Of a stretch of 64,000 bases of DNA, positions 13,301 through 27,400 are shown piece after piece. This stretch comes from Aphis gossypii (lineage: Eukaryota; Arthropoda; Insecta; Hemiptera; Aphididae), in contig NC_065530.1 in the NCBI RefSeq assembly GCF_020184175.1, positions 25,583,260 through 25,647,259 of the forward strand. The letters run 5' to 3'. A program made the translations under genes and the position numbers. Within the stretch, counting starts at the first letter, position 1; each line of letters begins with the position of its first letter. The notes under the pieces are model-generated. The model was not told where the DNA came from and did no database searches. It saw nothing but the letters and a program-made list of their open reading frames with translations.

Positions 13301-14529
13301 GCAATATGCATACCTACGTGTTTTATTCGTTATACTTTATTTTTAATTGTTTTTAGACTCATTATATGCTTTAAAACTTTGAAGTGGTAGATATTTAATA
13401 TGAATATGTATTATATTGAACTTATGTCGTATTATAAAATAAATAAATATTTATTTACATCTCCTAATGAGTAATAAAAATTACATATTATAGTATTTAA
13501 TATTTATACCTACTAATTTTGAAGATTTTTTAAAACTACATGAGAATAACATTTTGATCGCTCACTCCGAAAGTCAATTGTTACATTGATCAAACATTTG
13601 AAATTAACAGAATTTATTTATTCATAATATTTTGGTAATATAATTTAATAATGAGAAACGATTTAAAAAATATATAGAAGAAAAAATGATTAGTTTTGTC
13701 CAGGGGAAAGCATATCATCAAGTTATGAGATTTTTATATTTTAAATTAGGCATTTACTTAGATTTATAAAAGTTCAATACATTTTTACAATGGGACTTAG
13801 TAATTAATTTATAATGTGTATAATATATTTATATGTTAAGATGATTGTGTGTGTGTATACTTTGCAAGCAATTTCATTATAATTAGCTATCTGAAATATT
13901 AACCATTGCTGAAAATGGGAGCAATAAGTTAGAATCGACTTTAAAATTAGTCTAATGTGATGTTACTATGGGGTTCTTGTTGAAGGATATGTTTGTAACT
14001 TCAAATTTGTAATTGTTCTTAAATACCGAATAATCAGCACAGATGCCTGTAATAGTCGTAATTATTGCCTACTCTAGCCTTGACCAACAAATTTAAATCG
14101 ACTAAAAAATAAAAATATGATTCCATTTATAATCTAATCTAATCTAATATATCAATATATATTATATTTTAGTAACTATTAGTATAATAATAGGCATGTA
14201 TGATGTTTTAAGAATCTTTTATTGTTGACCGAAATTTCTGTGACGTTATTAATTAATTTATCATTGGATTCAATGAAATAATAATAATAATAATAAAAAA
14301 AATGATTTTATCGGTGTTTGGGATTAAAAGAATTTCAAAGTTTTTTGTTAGATGTGTTCGATTTATACGTTCTATTTCTTAAATAAAAATACTTATAATA
14401 TACGATAGTAGTAATATAAAAATCTGAAATAAGCGCTGATAGAGTTGCTTAATAATTATTATTGAGTTACTTAATATTTTGAATGCACTATAGAATTTTA
14501 TTTTGTTCCAAGAAAATCCATTTATTTTC
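7311..14529 (-). other. Long dpr intron, 3' part
   Basis: AT-rich. A small GC-rich patch at about 7470-7560, with repeated CGACG words, lies just upstream of the Ig1b exon and may be a splicing or transcriptional element. A (TA)n run lies at 12714. No exons or transposon coding relics were recognised. Confidence 0.6.
12714..12737. repeat. (TA)n microsatellite
   Basis: Uninterrupted run of TA dinucleotides in the long dpr intron. Confidence 0.9.
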
Positions 14530-14862
14530 AAATATAATATAACTCAAATTTCCGTACAGAAAACGTATTTTCTACTACTGACATAGGTTAGCGATAACAA
14601 TACAATAGTGTTTTACATTGTCATAATAATTTATAACTTAAATAGTTTTCATTTAAAATTATAGAAAGGAGGATAGTCTGAGCTGATTTTGATCATATGG
14701 TTTATTCGTCGAATTATATGATTAACTCGATTGTAGTATGTCTGGTATGACATCTTCCGTATCGCACTCTCGTTTCAGTTAAGACCAAACAGTATGACTA
14801 AGTATTTTAAAAATAAGAATTATTTAAAAATTATAATAAAATTATATATTCCAGTTAGGTTA
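14530..14862 (+). repeat. Dispersed repeat, copy A of a direct pair
   Basis: This block aligns by eye with 19665-20022 in the same orientation. Shared words in the same order include AACGTATTTTCTACTA, ATAGTGTT.TACATTGTCATA, AATAGTTTTCATTTAAAA, GGAGGAT, GCTGATTTTGATCA, TTCG..GAATTAT, AACAGTATG and a closing ATTCCAG. There are many substitutions and small indels. It is probably two old insertions of one interspersed repeat family. No open frame spans it. Confidence 0.7.
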
Positions 14863-17800
14863 GGTTAGATTAAACTCAATCTTCTAAAATATTCACAACA
14901 TTTTCTTTTTTTTTTTTTACTATATTTTATTATATCTAATTATTTTAAAAAATATCTTGAACATAACAATTTGATATAAATGATTATTATTATTTCATTT
15001 TAAATCGGATAAGAAGAAATATACAAATACAAATTTTAAGAATAGTATACTTATTAATAGTTTCACAGATGTATAGAAAAATATTAGTTCTTATTAAATT
15101 TTCATAAAATATGTAGGTACTATATAATATACATTAGTGTTGTTAGTAACCTTATGTATATTTTAAAATTCAGACCTGTAATTTATATCCACAGAATAAC
15201 ATAACACGGAAAATATTATTAATAATAATGAAGGTTAATGTCTTATTGGATACATTTTTAAAATGTATAAGTACTTTTAGTCGAGTAAAGGTTTGGAAAT
15301 ACAAGTCTAATATTTTGATCATATATTTAAAATGAACCATAACATATTGTATAATCATATCGATTTTATTTTATAATATAGTATTGAATTACGGTGTTTC
15401 GCCAAATACTCAAAAAAACACAAAATGGTTTCTTATTGTTCAAGTTCAAACGTTAATGATTTTAACACTAAATTCCGCATATCTTAATTATTATGGAAAT
15501 GTTACACTGTGCCATGCAAAACTTATATGAGCTTTTTGCGCAAAATCAAATTAATGGTATTTTAGTCTTACAAAGTCTATAATATACACCTAAAACTAAC
15601 TTCAACAATGAGCAAAAAGCTGATATTCCGTATCAAGGAACAAACATTTCAACTTTTTTTTCATAGACATAATTTATTAGATAAATTATTTATCAATTTT
15701 TGTTTCTAGTAAACAAAATTTACATCTACTTATATAATATCTTTGCTCAAAAACTAAGAAATTTTTAACAGTTTTGAAGTATTGTTTTAGTAATTAAGGA
15801 AGTATTTATACTTACATCATATTTATATCTAATTATTATACATTTTTTTATGTACTATAATTATTTATAAACCTTGTAAAACTATGCAATAAATTGATTA
15901 GATTTTATTTTGTATTCTATCTTCTTTATACACTGTACATCTTTAGTTACTAAGTACCTATAGATATTTAATTGTTACATTGTTATTTATAATTTTTAAA
16001 AAAAGTGATTTTTATGATATTGTGGATTGTACTAATATATAATAAAATATCTTTACTTAAAAATGTTTAAGTTATATTTTTTTACCAGAGTTGTTATTAT
16101 ATAATACATTTTTGAATATAATATTTTGTTTAGTCTTGTTTTATTTTTTAGTCGTATTAATCGTATTATCCTTGTATCTTGTTAGTTAAAATATTGTTGT
16201 TGATTAAAGAAACTAAGATTAATAGAATATTCACTCATAAAACAAGATAAAAAAAAATGTTAATTTATAGTATAAATTACTTTAGGTAATGTATTGTGTA
16301 GAAAAAAACAATTTTTTTTTATTACAATTCTTATTTGTAAATCGTAAATGTGCATCTTATTATAAAATAAATCACCATTAAGCACATTACGATTTTAACT
16401 TGATAGTTATACTGTAGAATTTACTTATTAATTGTTCTTACTCATTGGTACATTTTACAACATATTTAATTTGAATAATACATAAGTATTCTTTGTGTAT
16501 ACTATGAAACATTACAATATCATCTCTATCAAATTATTTAACACATATGATTTTTTTAAAAAAATGATACACGTGTTAAAAAAAATATATTTAATGGCTG
16601 AATATAAATTTTCGATTCTCTTTGGATGGCGAATTCAGCGAATTTATGAAGTGTTAAATCGAAACAAAGATCACTATTTTACACGATTCTATTGGAATAC
16701 ATACATCATTCAATAGAAAACATCTATTCAGTATTCTCAAGCAGTTTGTGTTCGGTTCATTAGATTTCTTCGGTATTTCATACTTTCCCAACATATTGTA
16801 TAAAGATATTTTGTATGTTCACTAGATAAAGAAATAAAACAAATTTGGTAGTACGTTATTCCGAATCGTGTATATCTGAAAACTCAACGACTGTGACCAA
16901 TTTCTTTATTTTAAAATTATCAGCTTAATATAAATATAATAAGTACTAAGCAGTTAGAGCAATATAATATTTTAATACATACTTAATATAATAAATATAT
17001 ACTTATATTTAATATAAGTTAATATGTAGGAAATATAATAATTTCCATACTTTTATGTATCTATTGTACAACCATAAATAAAATTAATATAAAAAAAAAG
17101 AAACAGAATATTAGATTGATTTAGTCACTAGCAAGAAACCTATTATTTATATATATATATTCACAACAACAACCTTTTCAATATAATATGATATGAAACA
17201 GTATATACTTAAGGTATATAATTTATGTGCATATTTTGTGTACATACATCCTTGACCAAGCCAAACAGATTTTAACCTCACACTCTATTGGGCAAAAGAA
17301 AAAGGTAGGTATCATCTTCAAATTTAACATTATACTTAAAAAGAAACTGCTAAGTACGAGCCATTAACCACCGGTCATTACAGTTCATATTTAATGTAAA
17401 AATATGAAGAACTCATAATCAACACTTAAATAACATACTTATAATACACTATTTTAACATAAAAAAATAAGAAAGTCAACAAATATTAAAAAGTCATACT
17501 GCGATCTATATAAGTCAAAAGGGGAAATTATACTATCAATATAATATCATCTCTTATATACCTTAGTTACTAAATAAAGTATTTTATGTGTTTTTATTTA
17601 ATATTGGTGTATACATTATTTATAAATATATTTTTTCATACCTAAAATCATATCTATCATACATAATATAAATTACAGTCTTGAGTTCAAAGTATACTCT
17701 GCTCATAGAAACTTAAGATTAAGAAGAATTTAACTCTATAGAATACACTACCTATGATTATTAGTTTGTAATTGGTATACATGCTTTGAGTGTATTCTTT

Positions 17801-19664
17801 AAGTTATAATAGTCGTAATAATCTAAATATTAATATATTGCATTCCACCGTGAAATAAGGTTTTGTATGTTCAAATAATTTCAATATTAAATTAAACTCA
17901 AAGTAAATTTATCCCATCTTGTTTATGTATAAGTTATAAAGTGCATACCAATAAGTTACAGTACTCTTGACTATTGGTTATAAGTGCGATAACGTAGGAT
18001 ATCTCTGATTGCCACGACCTACACTTAACATATAATATACATATCACAAATCCTTCTCATAATTAATTTACTTTGAGTAAACAATTTAGTCAACATAAAC
18101 TCTGATCAATTAACCATTTATAAAACACATAGTATAGCAAAGAAATAATATTTTTCATCAAGCCTAAACTAATTTAAATGTTTCTCCGATTTAGAACAGC
18201 CATTTTAAGTGAAGAAGGGAAAATGTTTAAGCATTTTATTCATAAATATTTGAAAAAATATTTATAATGTAAACTCACACATGTAACAAATTCGTATAGA
18301 TACTGTAGATGATAATACTATAGCAGTGATCTGTTCCACATGAAAATAGTAAAATAATCAAATCTAACCCGAAAAGTTATATTACCATAAAATTGACTGG
18401 TGCACTATATAACACTCTTATTCATAATTACTAGTTACTAACCTATCTATGTGTAGAAAGCCATAATCCTCCCCTTCCTCTCTTCTATCACGGGCTCTTC
18501 ACCATGTATAACTTCCAACATTTTTGTGTTGCTCATACCCATGTTTAACGTTTAACAGTATTGTAAAAAAAAAATTAAAGTGATTGGAACGTTTGATCAT
18601 TAAAAATATAAAGAAATATTTGCATATACTACATTCCAGCTGAACCCACACATAATATTTTCCATAATTTAACGTATTAATTTCATCTAGTATAATATAT
18701 ATTAGTTTATTTAACAACATAACTTAAAAGTTTACACGCATAATTTTATTTTAAACCACGAAAATGTTAAATATTAATATTTTAAATTAATTAATTAATA
18801 TAATAAATGGAATCTAACTAAATCATTTATTTTATTTTAAGCTGAAGTCAAAATATCTCAATTTATTATTATTTAAATATAATAAACGGTTACTACAGTT
18901 TAATATTTATATAATTATTGAGCATCATCTTAAATAATAATGCGTTAAGTGTTTGTAATATTTATTGAACTTTTACACAAATTGTTTAATAATTGTTGTA
19001 GATAATTATATATTTCTTAAAATACAAAAAAAAAAAAAATTAAAATCTTTATAAATAAAATAACAGATATATCTTACGTTGAATAATTATATTTGGTATT
19101 TAAAGTATAAAAGTTACTTATTTATACTTAGTTGGAGCAGCAGCTAATTTGACGAAAATAAGTTTTATACCATTCAAAACACGTGCTAAATTTATTTTGA
19201 AGACATTAAATACTTAATTTCGTTAAATTCCGAGAAAAAAAAATATTTTTCTAAGTGACTTGCACTTTTTGTGGCTGTTAAAAACATAATACTTTATTTC
19301 GGGTATTAAGTTTTTTGAAAATGGCATTTATTGTGATTGAAATTTTAAAAAAAAAGTTTCAAAAACGCAGTGTTTTATAATGAAACTGTAAAATTATTAT
19401 ACGCTAACATAAATTACGTGAAGATTTTTTTTAATGTTTCTATTTCAGTAAAGAAATTGTTAGCATTAAAGAAATGCGGCGTATTATACAACAATCATCA
19501 AGGCACTCGGTACCGATGTCATTTTTCTCAAAAAACAAACTTTTCGGTAATGGCTAGTTATTCAATATTTTTTTCTTTTAATTAATAAAAGTAGACAATT
19601 TAAATTTTGAACACAATTTCACATAAATCTTATAAATACGTCAATTTCAGGAAATTTCGATTAT
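14863..19664 (-). other. Long dpr intron, segment between the two direct repeats
   Basis: AT-rich. The 17.2-18.5 kb part is somewhat richer in A and C on the plus strand, as old LINE sequence can be, but no reverse-transcriptase motif could be read. The 73-codon and 71-codon frames here look non-coding. Confidence 0.5.
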
Positions 19665-20022
19665 TTTATAATAAATTGAAACTTAAATGTACGTACAATA
19701 AACGTATTTTCTACTAATGATATAAGATAAAGATAACCATAATAGTGTTATACATTGTCATAGTAATTTATAACTTTAATAAATAGTTTTCATTTAAAAG
19801 GATAGCGAGGAGGATGATATTGGCTGATTTTGATCACGCGGTTCATTCGGTGAATTATGATTCACTCGATCGTGGTGTCACACCTTTCATCCTGCTCTTC
19901 CGCAATGGTTAATATCGAACAGTATGGGCGCCCGGGAATTGGGCCACTATTTGTATGATTAAATATCATTAAAAAAATAGAGTTCTTTATAAATTATAAT
20001 GTAATTATGTATTCCAGACATT
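19665..20022 (+). repeat. Dispersed repeat, copy B of a direct pair
   Basis: Diverged partner of 14530-14862, about 5.1 kb away in the same orientation. This copy keeps more GC, for example a GGCGCCCGGGAATTGGGCC-like segment near 19926-19944 that copy A lacks. Copy A may therefore carry a deletion there, or copy B an insertion. No terminal inverted repeats or poly-A tail could be made out, so the repeat class is unknown. Confidence 0.7.
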
Positions 20023-20459
20023 TCAGTATTACTCTGCACATCTACAACGCATAGATAGAAATCAGGAGTTATTTTATAGGACTTTTTTTATAATTTTTAA
20101 AAGCTGAGCCTATGGGTCTAACCCTCCTTAAATTGTACGAAGATTATAAATTCTTTTTCTAACTAGATACTTTCAATAAATTATTGTTTGATAAATAACA
20201 AATATAAAAATGTTTGTATTGTATTATTGTTAGTTTTTTTTTTCTTTAAATGTTGGTATATTTCAGTTAGATTGAAAAAATCTTACATATGTGTTAAAAA
20301 TCCTTAAATTTGTAAAAATATTCAAAAAAAAAAAAAAATATCCTGTTTGAAATGTGTATTCGCTGAAACATATATTTTTTCTAATGAAATTGTTTGGATA
20401 AGCAATATTATTGGTATAAGTTTCTAAGTCCAAATCTTGCTAATATTATTATATTACGT

Positions 20460-21380
20460 GAACGCGTAGCCTAAAATAATATTATATTCCTACAGTGACA
20501 ATAATATCACTATTACGTACGACGAATACTGTGTATTTTACGCGTATAGTGCATTAGTGTAAAATGTTATCAATATAGATCGTAATGGTTCGTCGCAAAT
20601 GTAATTTTCTAGTTGGCGGCACGGCGTACACCGTAATATTATTTTTCTGTTGTACGAACTCGACCCCAGGGCCCAGAGAGTACACCGGGCGTGTATACGC
20701 GTACGAAACAAGATCTATCACCGTCCTCGCAGGTTTCGATTATGTATTTATTTATTTTTTCACGGTGACCGGGACGGGAGTTTAATAATATGACATGTTC
20801 ATTATTACACCACCGCGGTTGGTGTGTGGTGCAGGTGGCAGAAACGGCAGCGGACAAGTCGCCTGCGCCGCGGGGTAGCAGCAAGGGATTAACAAAGGCA
20901 ATAATAATGTGCACGTGAACAAAAGGGTTGTATCGCGTGGCACGCGCAGGATAGCCCGGCAACGGCGATGGCATCGTCGTCTTCGTATATAATCGCGGAC
21001 TCATAGCAAAAGGGACAAATTATTCCGAAGTTTAGTCTGTGCGATTCGTAAACAGATTAACGGTGGCGGCGGGCCGACCGCCTCTCGTGTGCCGCTAGAT
21101 TGTTGGCACCGGAAGCCGTTATGTAGGCAGGATACTATATAATACTATACTGGTGCCGCTGCTTCTGCTGCTACTACTGCTACTACTACAACAACAACAA
21201 CTACTACTACTACTACTATTATTCTTGCCGATCGATAACACCCGACACCGTCTTCCGATGGGTCATCGGCGGCAGTGCTAACGATTCTCCTTAACATCAG
21301 AAACAATATTTTGGTCTGGCGAATAACGTGCGTGTGTGTATTCGTATGCTTGTCATCACGTTGTACATTTTTCACTGTAT
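20460..21380. other. Unassigned GC- and CpG-rich island in the long dpr intron
   Basis: The most GC-rich stretch outside the exons. It contains CpG-dense segments (for example near 20680-20730, 20840-20880 and 21060-21085) and a microsatellite. The two best open frames overlap on opposite strands. One is plus 20585-20785 (66 codons), whose start, MVRRKCNFLVGGTAY then TVILFFCC, looks like a signal peptide. The other is minus 20639-21004 (121 codons, no recognised domain). A plus-strand TATATAA at 20986 could serve a nested transcript. It may be a nested promoter, an enhancer or a nested non-coding RNA; none of these is demonstrated. Confidence 0.4.
21157..21232. repeat. Compound trinucleotide microsatellite
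   Basis: Interrupted CTG/CTA, then ACA, then CTA and ATT triplets. It lies inside the GC-rich island at 20.46-21.38 kb and produces a false poly-valine open frame on the minus strand. Confidence 0.9.
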
Positions 21381-23879
21381 TTCACTTCTCTACTTATATA
21401 TATATATATATTAGGTATTAAGTCTGCTAAAGACCACTGTTTAATGTTCACGTTTTGACTTTGCCGATGCGTTTATATACAACACACCCGACGTAAAATT
21501 AACGTAAAAGAATATAATATATACTCGCAAACTCTAGATATATTTTCTTATAAATTGAAGTATATATATTAGTATTAGCATATTTAGTATATATATATAT
21601 TATATTAAAGCACTGTGAATTAATTACTATAAGAAATGCGTAGACCGGATGTTTGGTCACTTATTATAAATTGAGATATCTTTATGCAAAACTAGTAATA
21701 TATTTATATACATATTGGTTATTGTACCCCAACAATATTTTTTTTATAACCTCACCTAACCTTATGGTGTTTTATAAATTATAGTGAAGTATTCTTAAAA
21801 TATTTAAAACTCTAATTAGTTAAACACAAAAACATGTGAGTCACGGAACATTATATGTGTTTTTGAAAAAAAAAATTATTGTTAAAACATTAATTTAATT
21901 ATTTTTCCCCAAAATTTTTTTTATAAATATTCTAATGCGTTAAGATTTGTAATAAACAACTAAGTGTTATAAAATAAAAAAAAAATCGGACGTACCTCAA
22001 TTCCAATAACGTACTTGACTGTCTTGACTATTAGAATGCATATTATGTACCTACTAGTTTAACATACCGATAAAATACGCGTATTGCATACATGAATGAA
22101 AGTTGTATAAAAAAATGTACAGCAATAGGTATAGACAGTAGAAAAATGTATACTATGTATCAATGGTTCCGATAAGGAATTTCAGATGAAAATAAAAGAG
22201 AAGTCAAATTTGGTAGAGTTTATACCCTATAAGTTGGCAACTGGAAATATTTTAAAGTTATACACCAAGCGATTTTGTTATTGATTTTGTCTAAAATGCT
22301 GTCAAGAAAGAAAGGTATATTTGAATAAAATGGAGGTATAGAATATATTTAGAATATAATATTTTTACTATGATTTTTTATTAATTCTATATTCTCACGT
22401 AATTGAAAAAAATGTAATATATGAAGTACACTTAGACTCAACATATTCTAATTAAATGCTTGTATTGGTATATTATTAATTTGGTGTATAAAATAATGGT
22501 TTCACGATTATTGTTGATTTTTACTAATTGTAATTATTATTTCTCATGCTCAAATAATACACAAAATTCAAACATTTTTCATAACATTTTTTTATTTATA
22601 TTTATCGGAGCTAAAACTAATTATAACTTTTTTTAAATTGTATACAAGAAATCAATTTCATTGTCACATAATGATATTAAACATAGAATACATATAGTAA
22701 ATCATTTGCGACTAGTTTAATTTGATATTTTTATCAGTAAAAACAAATGGGTAAGTAGGTATTATTTATCCATTATTACATTATTTAAAAAGTGATGTAG
22801 GAAAAAGTAAATTTTATCTTTATTAAACTTTGGTTAGTTAAAAATTGCTTTCATTGGAGTTGTACTCTAATAATAGAAATATGTAAATTATTATTATTAT
22901 TTAAGAAGATAAAACTGCATACTAATATATATATAATGAAATGATTAATTATTATATAAATTAAATATTAGTAATTTGTTTTATTGCGAATTATTATTAT
23001 GTATGTATATTGGATCGAACCTATTACAAACGGTAGTTTATCAGTGGCCATAAATAATACAATTATTTTAATCTATTAATTTATTATTATTTGCATTGAA
23101 AATACGCCATTGTATTCTACATTATGTTATGTCTTAAAATGTATAATGTATTTACTACCTAGGTTTTTTTTTTTAATTTAAATTTTTGAAATAAAAAAAG
23201 TCTAGTTAAATTTAAAATTAAAATTGATAAGTATCAAAATTTATATTGATGTGATTCTTACTATACATAATTTAAGTTGTCATTATTTCTTTTTAAAATA
23301 ACTTTATATTAAAAATGTTTATTAATATGATTAGAACAGATGTAGCTTTTTTCTTTATTATAATAGCACGTCGTAATTACTAATTGTTTAAACTTCCTTA
23401 TCAAATTATTATTTGAGTATAAGTACATATTAAATTTTACTTACTTAATTACCTACTTTACTCGTCTAAACTAATCGAATCATAAATATAAAACACATTC
23501 AGTTTATTTATTTCTATACCTACATCACTAAATATTTATATTAAAGAGGTACTAATTAATTATTTAAAATAAATATATTTTAGCTTTAAATAATTATTTA
23601 TAATTTTTAAAATAAAATAAACGTTTGTTTAATGTCCAATAACTATAGTTTTTAGTTTTTAGGTACACTGATGTAGACAATTTTAATTGAAAATAATAAA
23701 CTATAAATATGTTGAAAACGGGATGTCTTTGAAAAATAGAAATTTAAAAATGCAAGGGTTTTCTCGTCGAATGCTTTTTATTATATAGCCTTCAGTTATG
23801 TTTTGTTTTTTTTTTTTTTTTTTAATACTGAATAATGTTTAAAACTCGTACATATATGTGTATTTCCGTTTATGTCTTA

Positions 23880-24430
23880 GATTGTTTCCAATACGCGTGG
23901 GAGGTCGCGTTTGGGTGAGGTACAAAGTAAACATATGGGACTCCTTATTTATATATAGCTCAGGACGAAATAAATAGCTAGAAAATCGAATGTAGTGGTA
24001 ATGATGAAAAAAAAATGGTATTTCTACAGCAAAAATGTATACATTTTTATAAATCTAAAATAAGCGAACGTATTTCGATTTTATTCCATTGAAATGGGGA
24101 GAATCGAACGCACCGTGTACGCTACTATGTTCTTGACGGGAAATTCGAAAGGAATATGTTTAAAATACTGTTGAACGGTATTAATATTCTTTCCGAAAAT
24201 ATGCGAAAATAAATGGAAGACAAGTAGGTAGTAAAAATAAGATGGCGCTGGAAGAAATCGCTCACTCGTTCCACTCGTCGTACACGGTGGTAATAGTTCG
24301 TGCAATGACGCTCAAGTAGTTGTATACATATAAGTCGTTCGGAAGATATTAAATTTCCTTGGATTACTCTGCGTTTCAAGTCGTAAAATGACACGAGTGT
24401 CATTAAAAAAAACCACACATACGCCATATA
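23880..24430. other. Unassigned GC-richer stretch in the long dpr intron
   Basis: Less AT-rich than its flanks, with an AAGATGGCG word at 24239-24247 (a YY1-like or CTCF-like core) and several CpG-bearing words near 24260-24285. Minus-strand frames of 74 and 100 codons look non-coding. A regulatory role is only a guess. Confidence 0.3.
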
Positions 24431-27400
24431 TAATTGACAAGAGCAGAAACGAGCAGCACTAAATTGTTCAAAAGTCGTGTTGGGACATCAATGATGTTAT
24501 AGACTTAAAAATAAAATCCATTAACTGGAAAAATGTTCCTTCAAATACTATTATTAAAACATTCACCATAATATGAATGTCCAATGCACGGTTGATGGTT
24601 CACAAAAATCTTTAAAAATCTTATTTTCACATTTTCAAAACAGAATAAATGTTAGAAAGGTATCTTTAAAACCAATTATCTTTTACAGTTATTTTATTAA
24701 GTTACTAGACACTATGGAAGACACATATTTGTTCAAATTCCCAAAATTTAAATTAATTAGAGTTTTATTGTACATACTTAAAGTCTTGAAATACATAGTC
24801 GAAAAAACTCCAATATATTTAAAAACAAAGCAAACAATATAATAAAAACGAATATCTCTATAATAGTTGTATAATTATGAGATTGTATTAATGTGGTAGC
24901 AACAAACAATTTTGTTTTACTGTTCAACTTATAAGAGTATGTAGGTACAAATGTTTGTAATTACAAACACTTCTTTTTTTACGAATAGGTAAAAAGTCTG
25001 CTTTAATTATTATAATATTTTTTTTTATTTAAAAGCTCGAAAATCGTATTTTATATATTTCTAATTCAATGTAATTTGTTTTTCCAAATTAATATATATT
25101 TGTCATTAAAAAAATAAGAGAAGCTTATAAATAAAACATGGATAACTCAAGAGACATAATATTTCATTTAAATGTATGACTCAAAAATAGTAAGAATAAA
25201 ATAAAATTATTATTATTAATAAATGAACAACCAATTTTTTTCAAATAAAAAATACGTAGTAGGTGAGTAATTTATAAACGCTAAGTGGTAGGTACTTAAT
25301 TAATTATGAATATTAAAAAAAAAAAATAAAATATTATATTATAAAGATATTGGACATTGATCGTTTGTAGTCCCTACCTTAATTGTCCACAAAACTATAT
25401 ACAATTTTTTTTGGATCTTTTTTTTTTTTACATATAGAATTATAGTCTGGGAGTAGCCATAAAGGCCTAGTTAGGACGCTCATTTGGTAGAATTTCTATT
25501 TAGACACCCGTAGGTTTCTGTCATGCCAATTTTAACTAAAATCAAATATATGAATATAATTCTATGATTTCCAGATCATTAAAATTATTTATTAAATAAA
25601 ATTAGAACTTAAATTAGCTACCAATAAATATATGAAAAAAATACGTTGAGTCTAAAATTAATGATAATTAATTCAAAATTCATGTTACAAAATAGAAATT
25701 TAATTTTAAGTAAAATTGTACTCTTTGGGATTATGATTATATTTAACAAAATTTAAATTTTTTCAATGTGCCATTCCTTTAAATTGAATTATTAATTTAT
25801 AAAATAAGTATTGTTTATAAAAAAATTGTTAAAATAATAATAATAATAAGCAGAAACTATTTTGAAATTTAGTCTTGGAAACATATTTTAACATTAATTT
25901 TAGCAAACATATTATATCGGCCGATTTGAAATTATATAGGTTAAATTTAAAATTAATAAATTCTGGATATTTTTATGGAAATTATGGTGTATGGATTACT
26001 TATTTCATATCTATAAAATATTATATTAAGTTTAATTTTAAGTTTTTTTACCATATTAATGATTATTGTTTAATTATCTTAAGTTGTGAATAATATTGCG
26101 TTAACCTATAACATAAATATACGATTAATATTATAAGAGTATAATTTTGTCTACTCTTTTGGAATACGGGTTGTTATTTTATTCATTGCTTAATTAAAAT
26201 AACAATAATTAGTTGATAATATTATTATCTTTATTTTGAACATGAATATTATCATTAATAATTATATTCTTAATTATTTCATAGGTGTTACGATTGTATT
26301 AACTATTTGTTCCATTACTGTAAAATTATATATTTTTAAAATCCTTGCGGAGCGATGAATATATTTTACAACGATGATTTTTTTTTTTTATATAGTTATT
26401 TAAGGTCTCTCATAACTTTTTGGAGCAATAATAATGCAACGGTTTTTAATTTTGAAAATGGTTTTGATAGAAATTTGGATTAAATTGATAATTTAAGTGG
26501 CAACAATTCTTTGTACTATAAATAATAACTACAAATTATAAAAACAAAACAAAAAATAGATTTTTCATCAAACCCAATACTCAACAAAATTTATTTTGGT
26601 TTTTGTAATAATTTAAAATCAACATTTTCACCAAGTGCTTATATCATTGTTTTATATACATGGTAGAATTCTCGAAATATCTTGTATCTTTTTGTAAGTA
26701 GTTACTATTTATAGATATTGCATTTTTTCTCAGATATTTTTCTATAAATGCAAATTATTATTTTTTTACAAAGAAAAAATACTTTTAATTTAATACAAGG
26801 TTCTACTTAAGTTTTTAATTTACTAATAAAAAATATTGAAAATGTAAATTTATAAATTGGTCAAAATGTAAAAAAATATATAAATTTTTTTTTAGCAAGA
26901 AATTCATAATATACGATTCTTATTTTTATATCTAAGATTTTAAAATTGAATAAAAGATTATATATCATGAAAAATACTAAGAGCGATATATACTGATAGA
27001 CGTCTCTACTTAGAGTCGTTTTCGTATAAAATAATATATCATTGAATTCAAGTTTAACAAATCCATTATAGTGACCCGTTCGACACCTAATGTACAGCAG
27101 ATTTACCCATTTTATCATCTTTTTTTCTAATAAAAACAAATTTTTAAAGTATTAAAAATATTAAATCACAATTTTAATATTGAAATAATTTTTAATGATA
27201 CGTCATTAATCAACGTTTAACTAAAATGAACAAAAAAAAAAAAAAAAAATTAAAATAAGTTTCACAAAATAAATAAGGTATAGAAACTACTAAAAACAAT
27301 TATCGATCCAAAAATGTAAAAATAATTAATCTTATTTATAAATTTTTGAGAATACATGAAAATTAAACCATGCAATTTACAAACGTGATACGTCCCATTA

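Noticed and set aside
14856..14872. TTAGG-like tandem (insect telomere motif)
   Set aside because: Only two to three units; such words are common by chance and do not indicate telomeric DNA.
20585..20785. 66-codon frame with a signal-peptide-like start
   Set aside because: Not called as a gene: no recognisable mature peptide, no clear promoter or polyadenylation signal, and it overlaps a longer frame on the other strand. Kept only as a remark on the island.
21145..21375. 76-codon minus-strand frame with a poly-valine run
   Set aside because: The valine run is simply the translated trinucleotide microsatellite.
24573..24842. 89-codon plus-strand frame
   Set aside because: Lys/Ile/Leu-rich composition typical of AT-rich non-coding frames, with no splice or promoter context.
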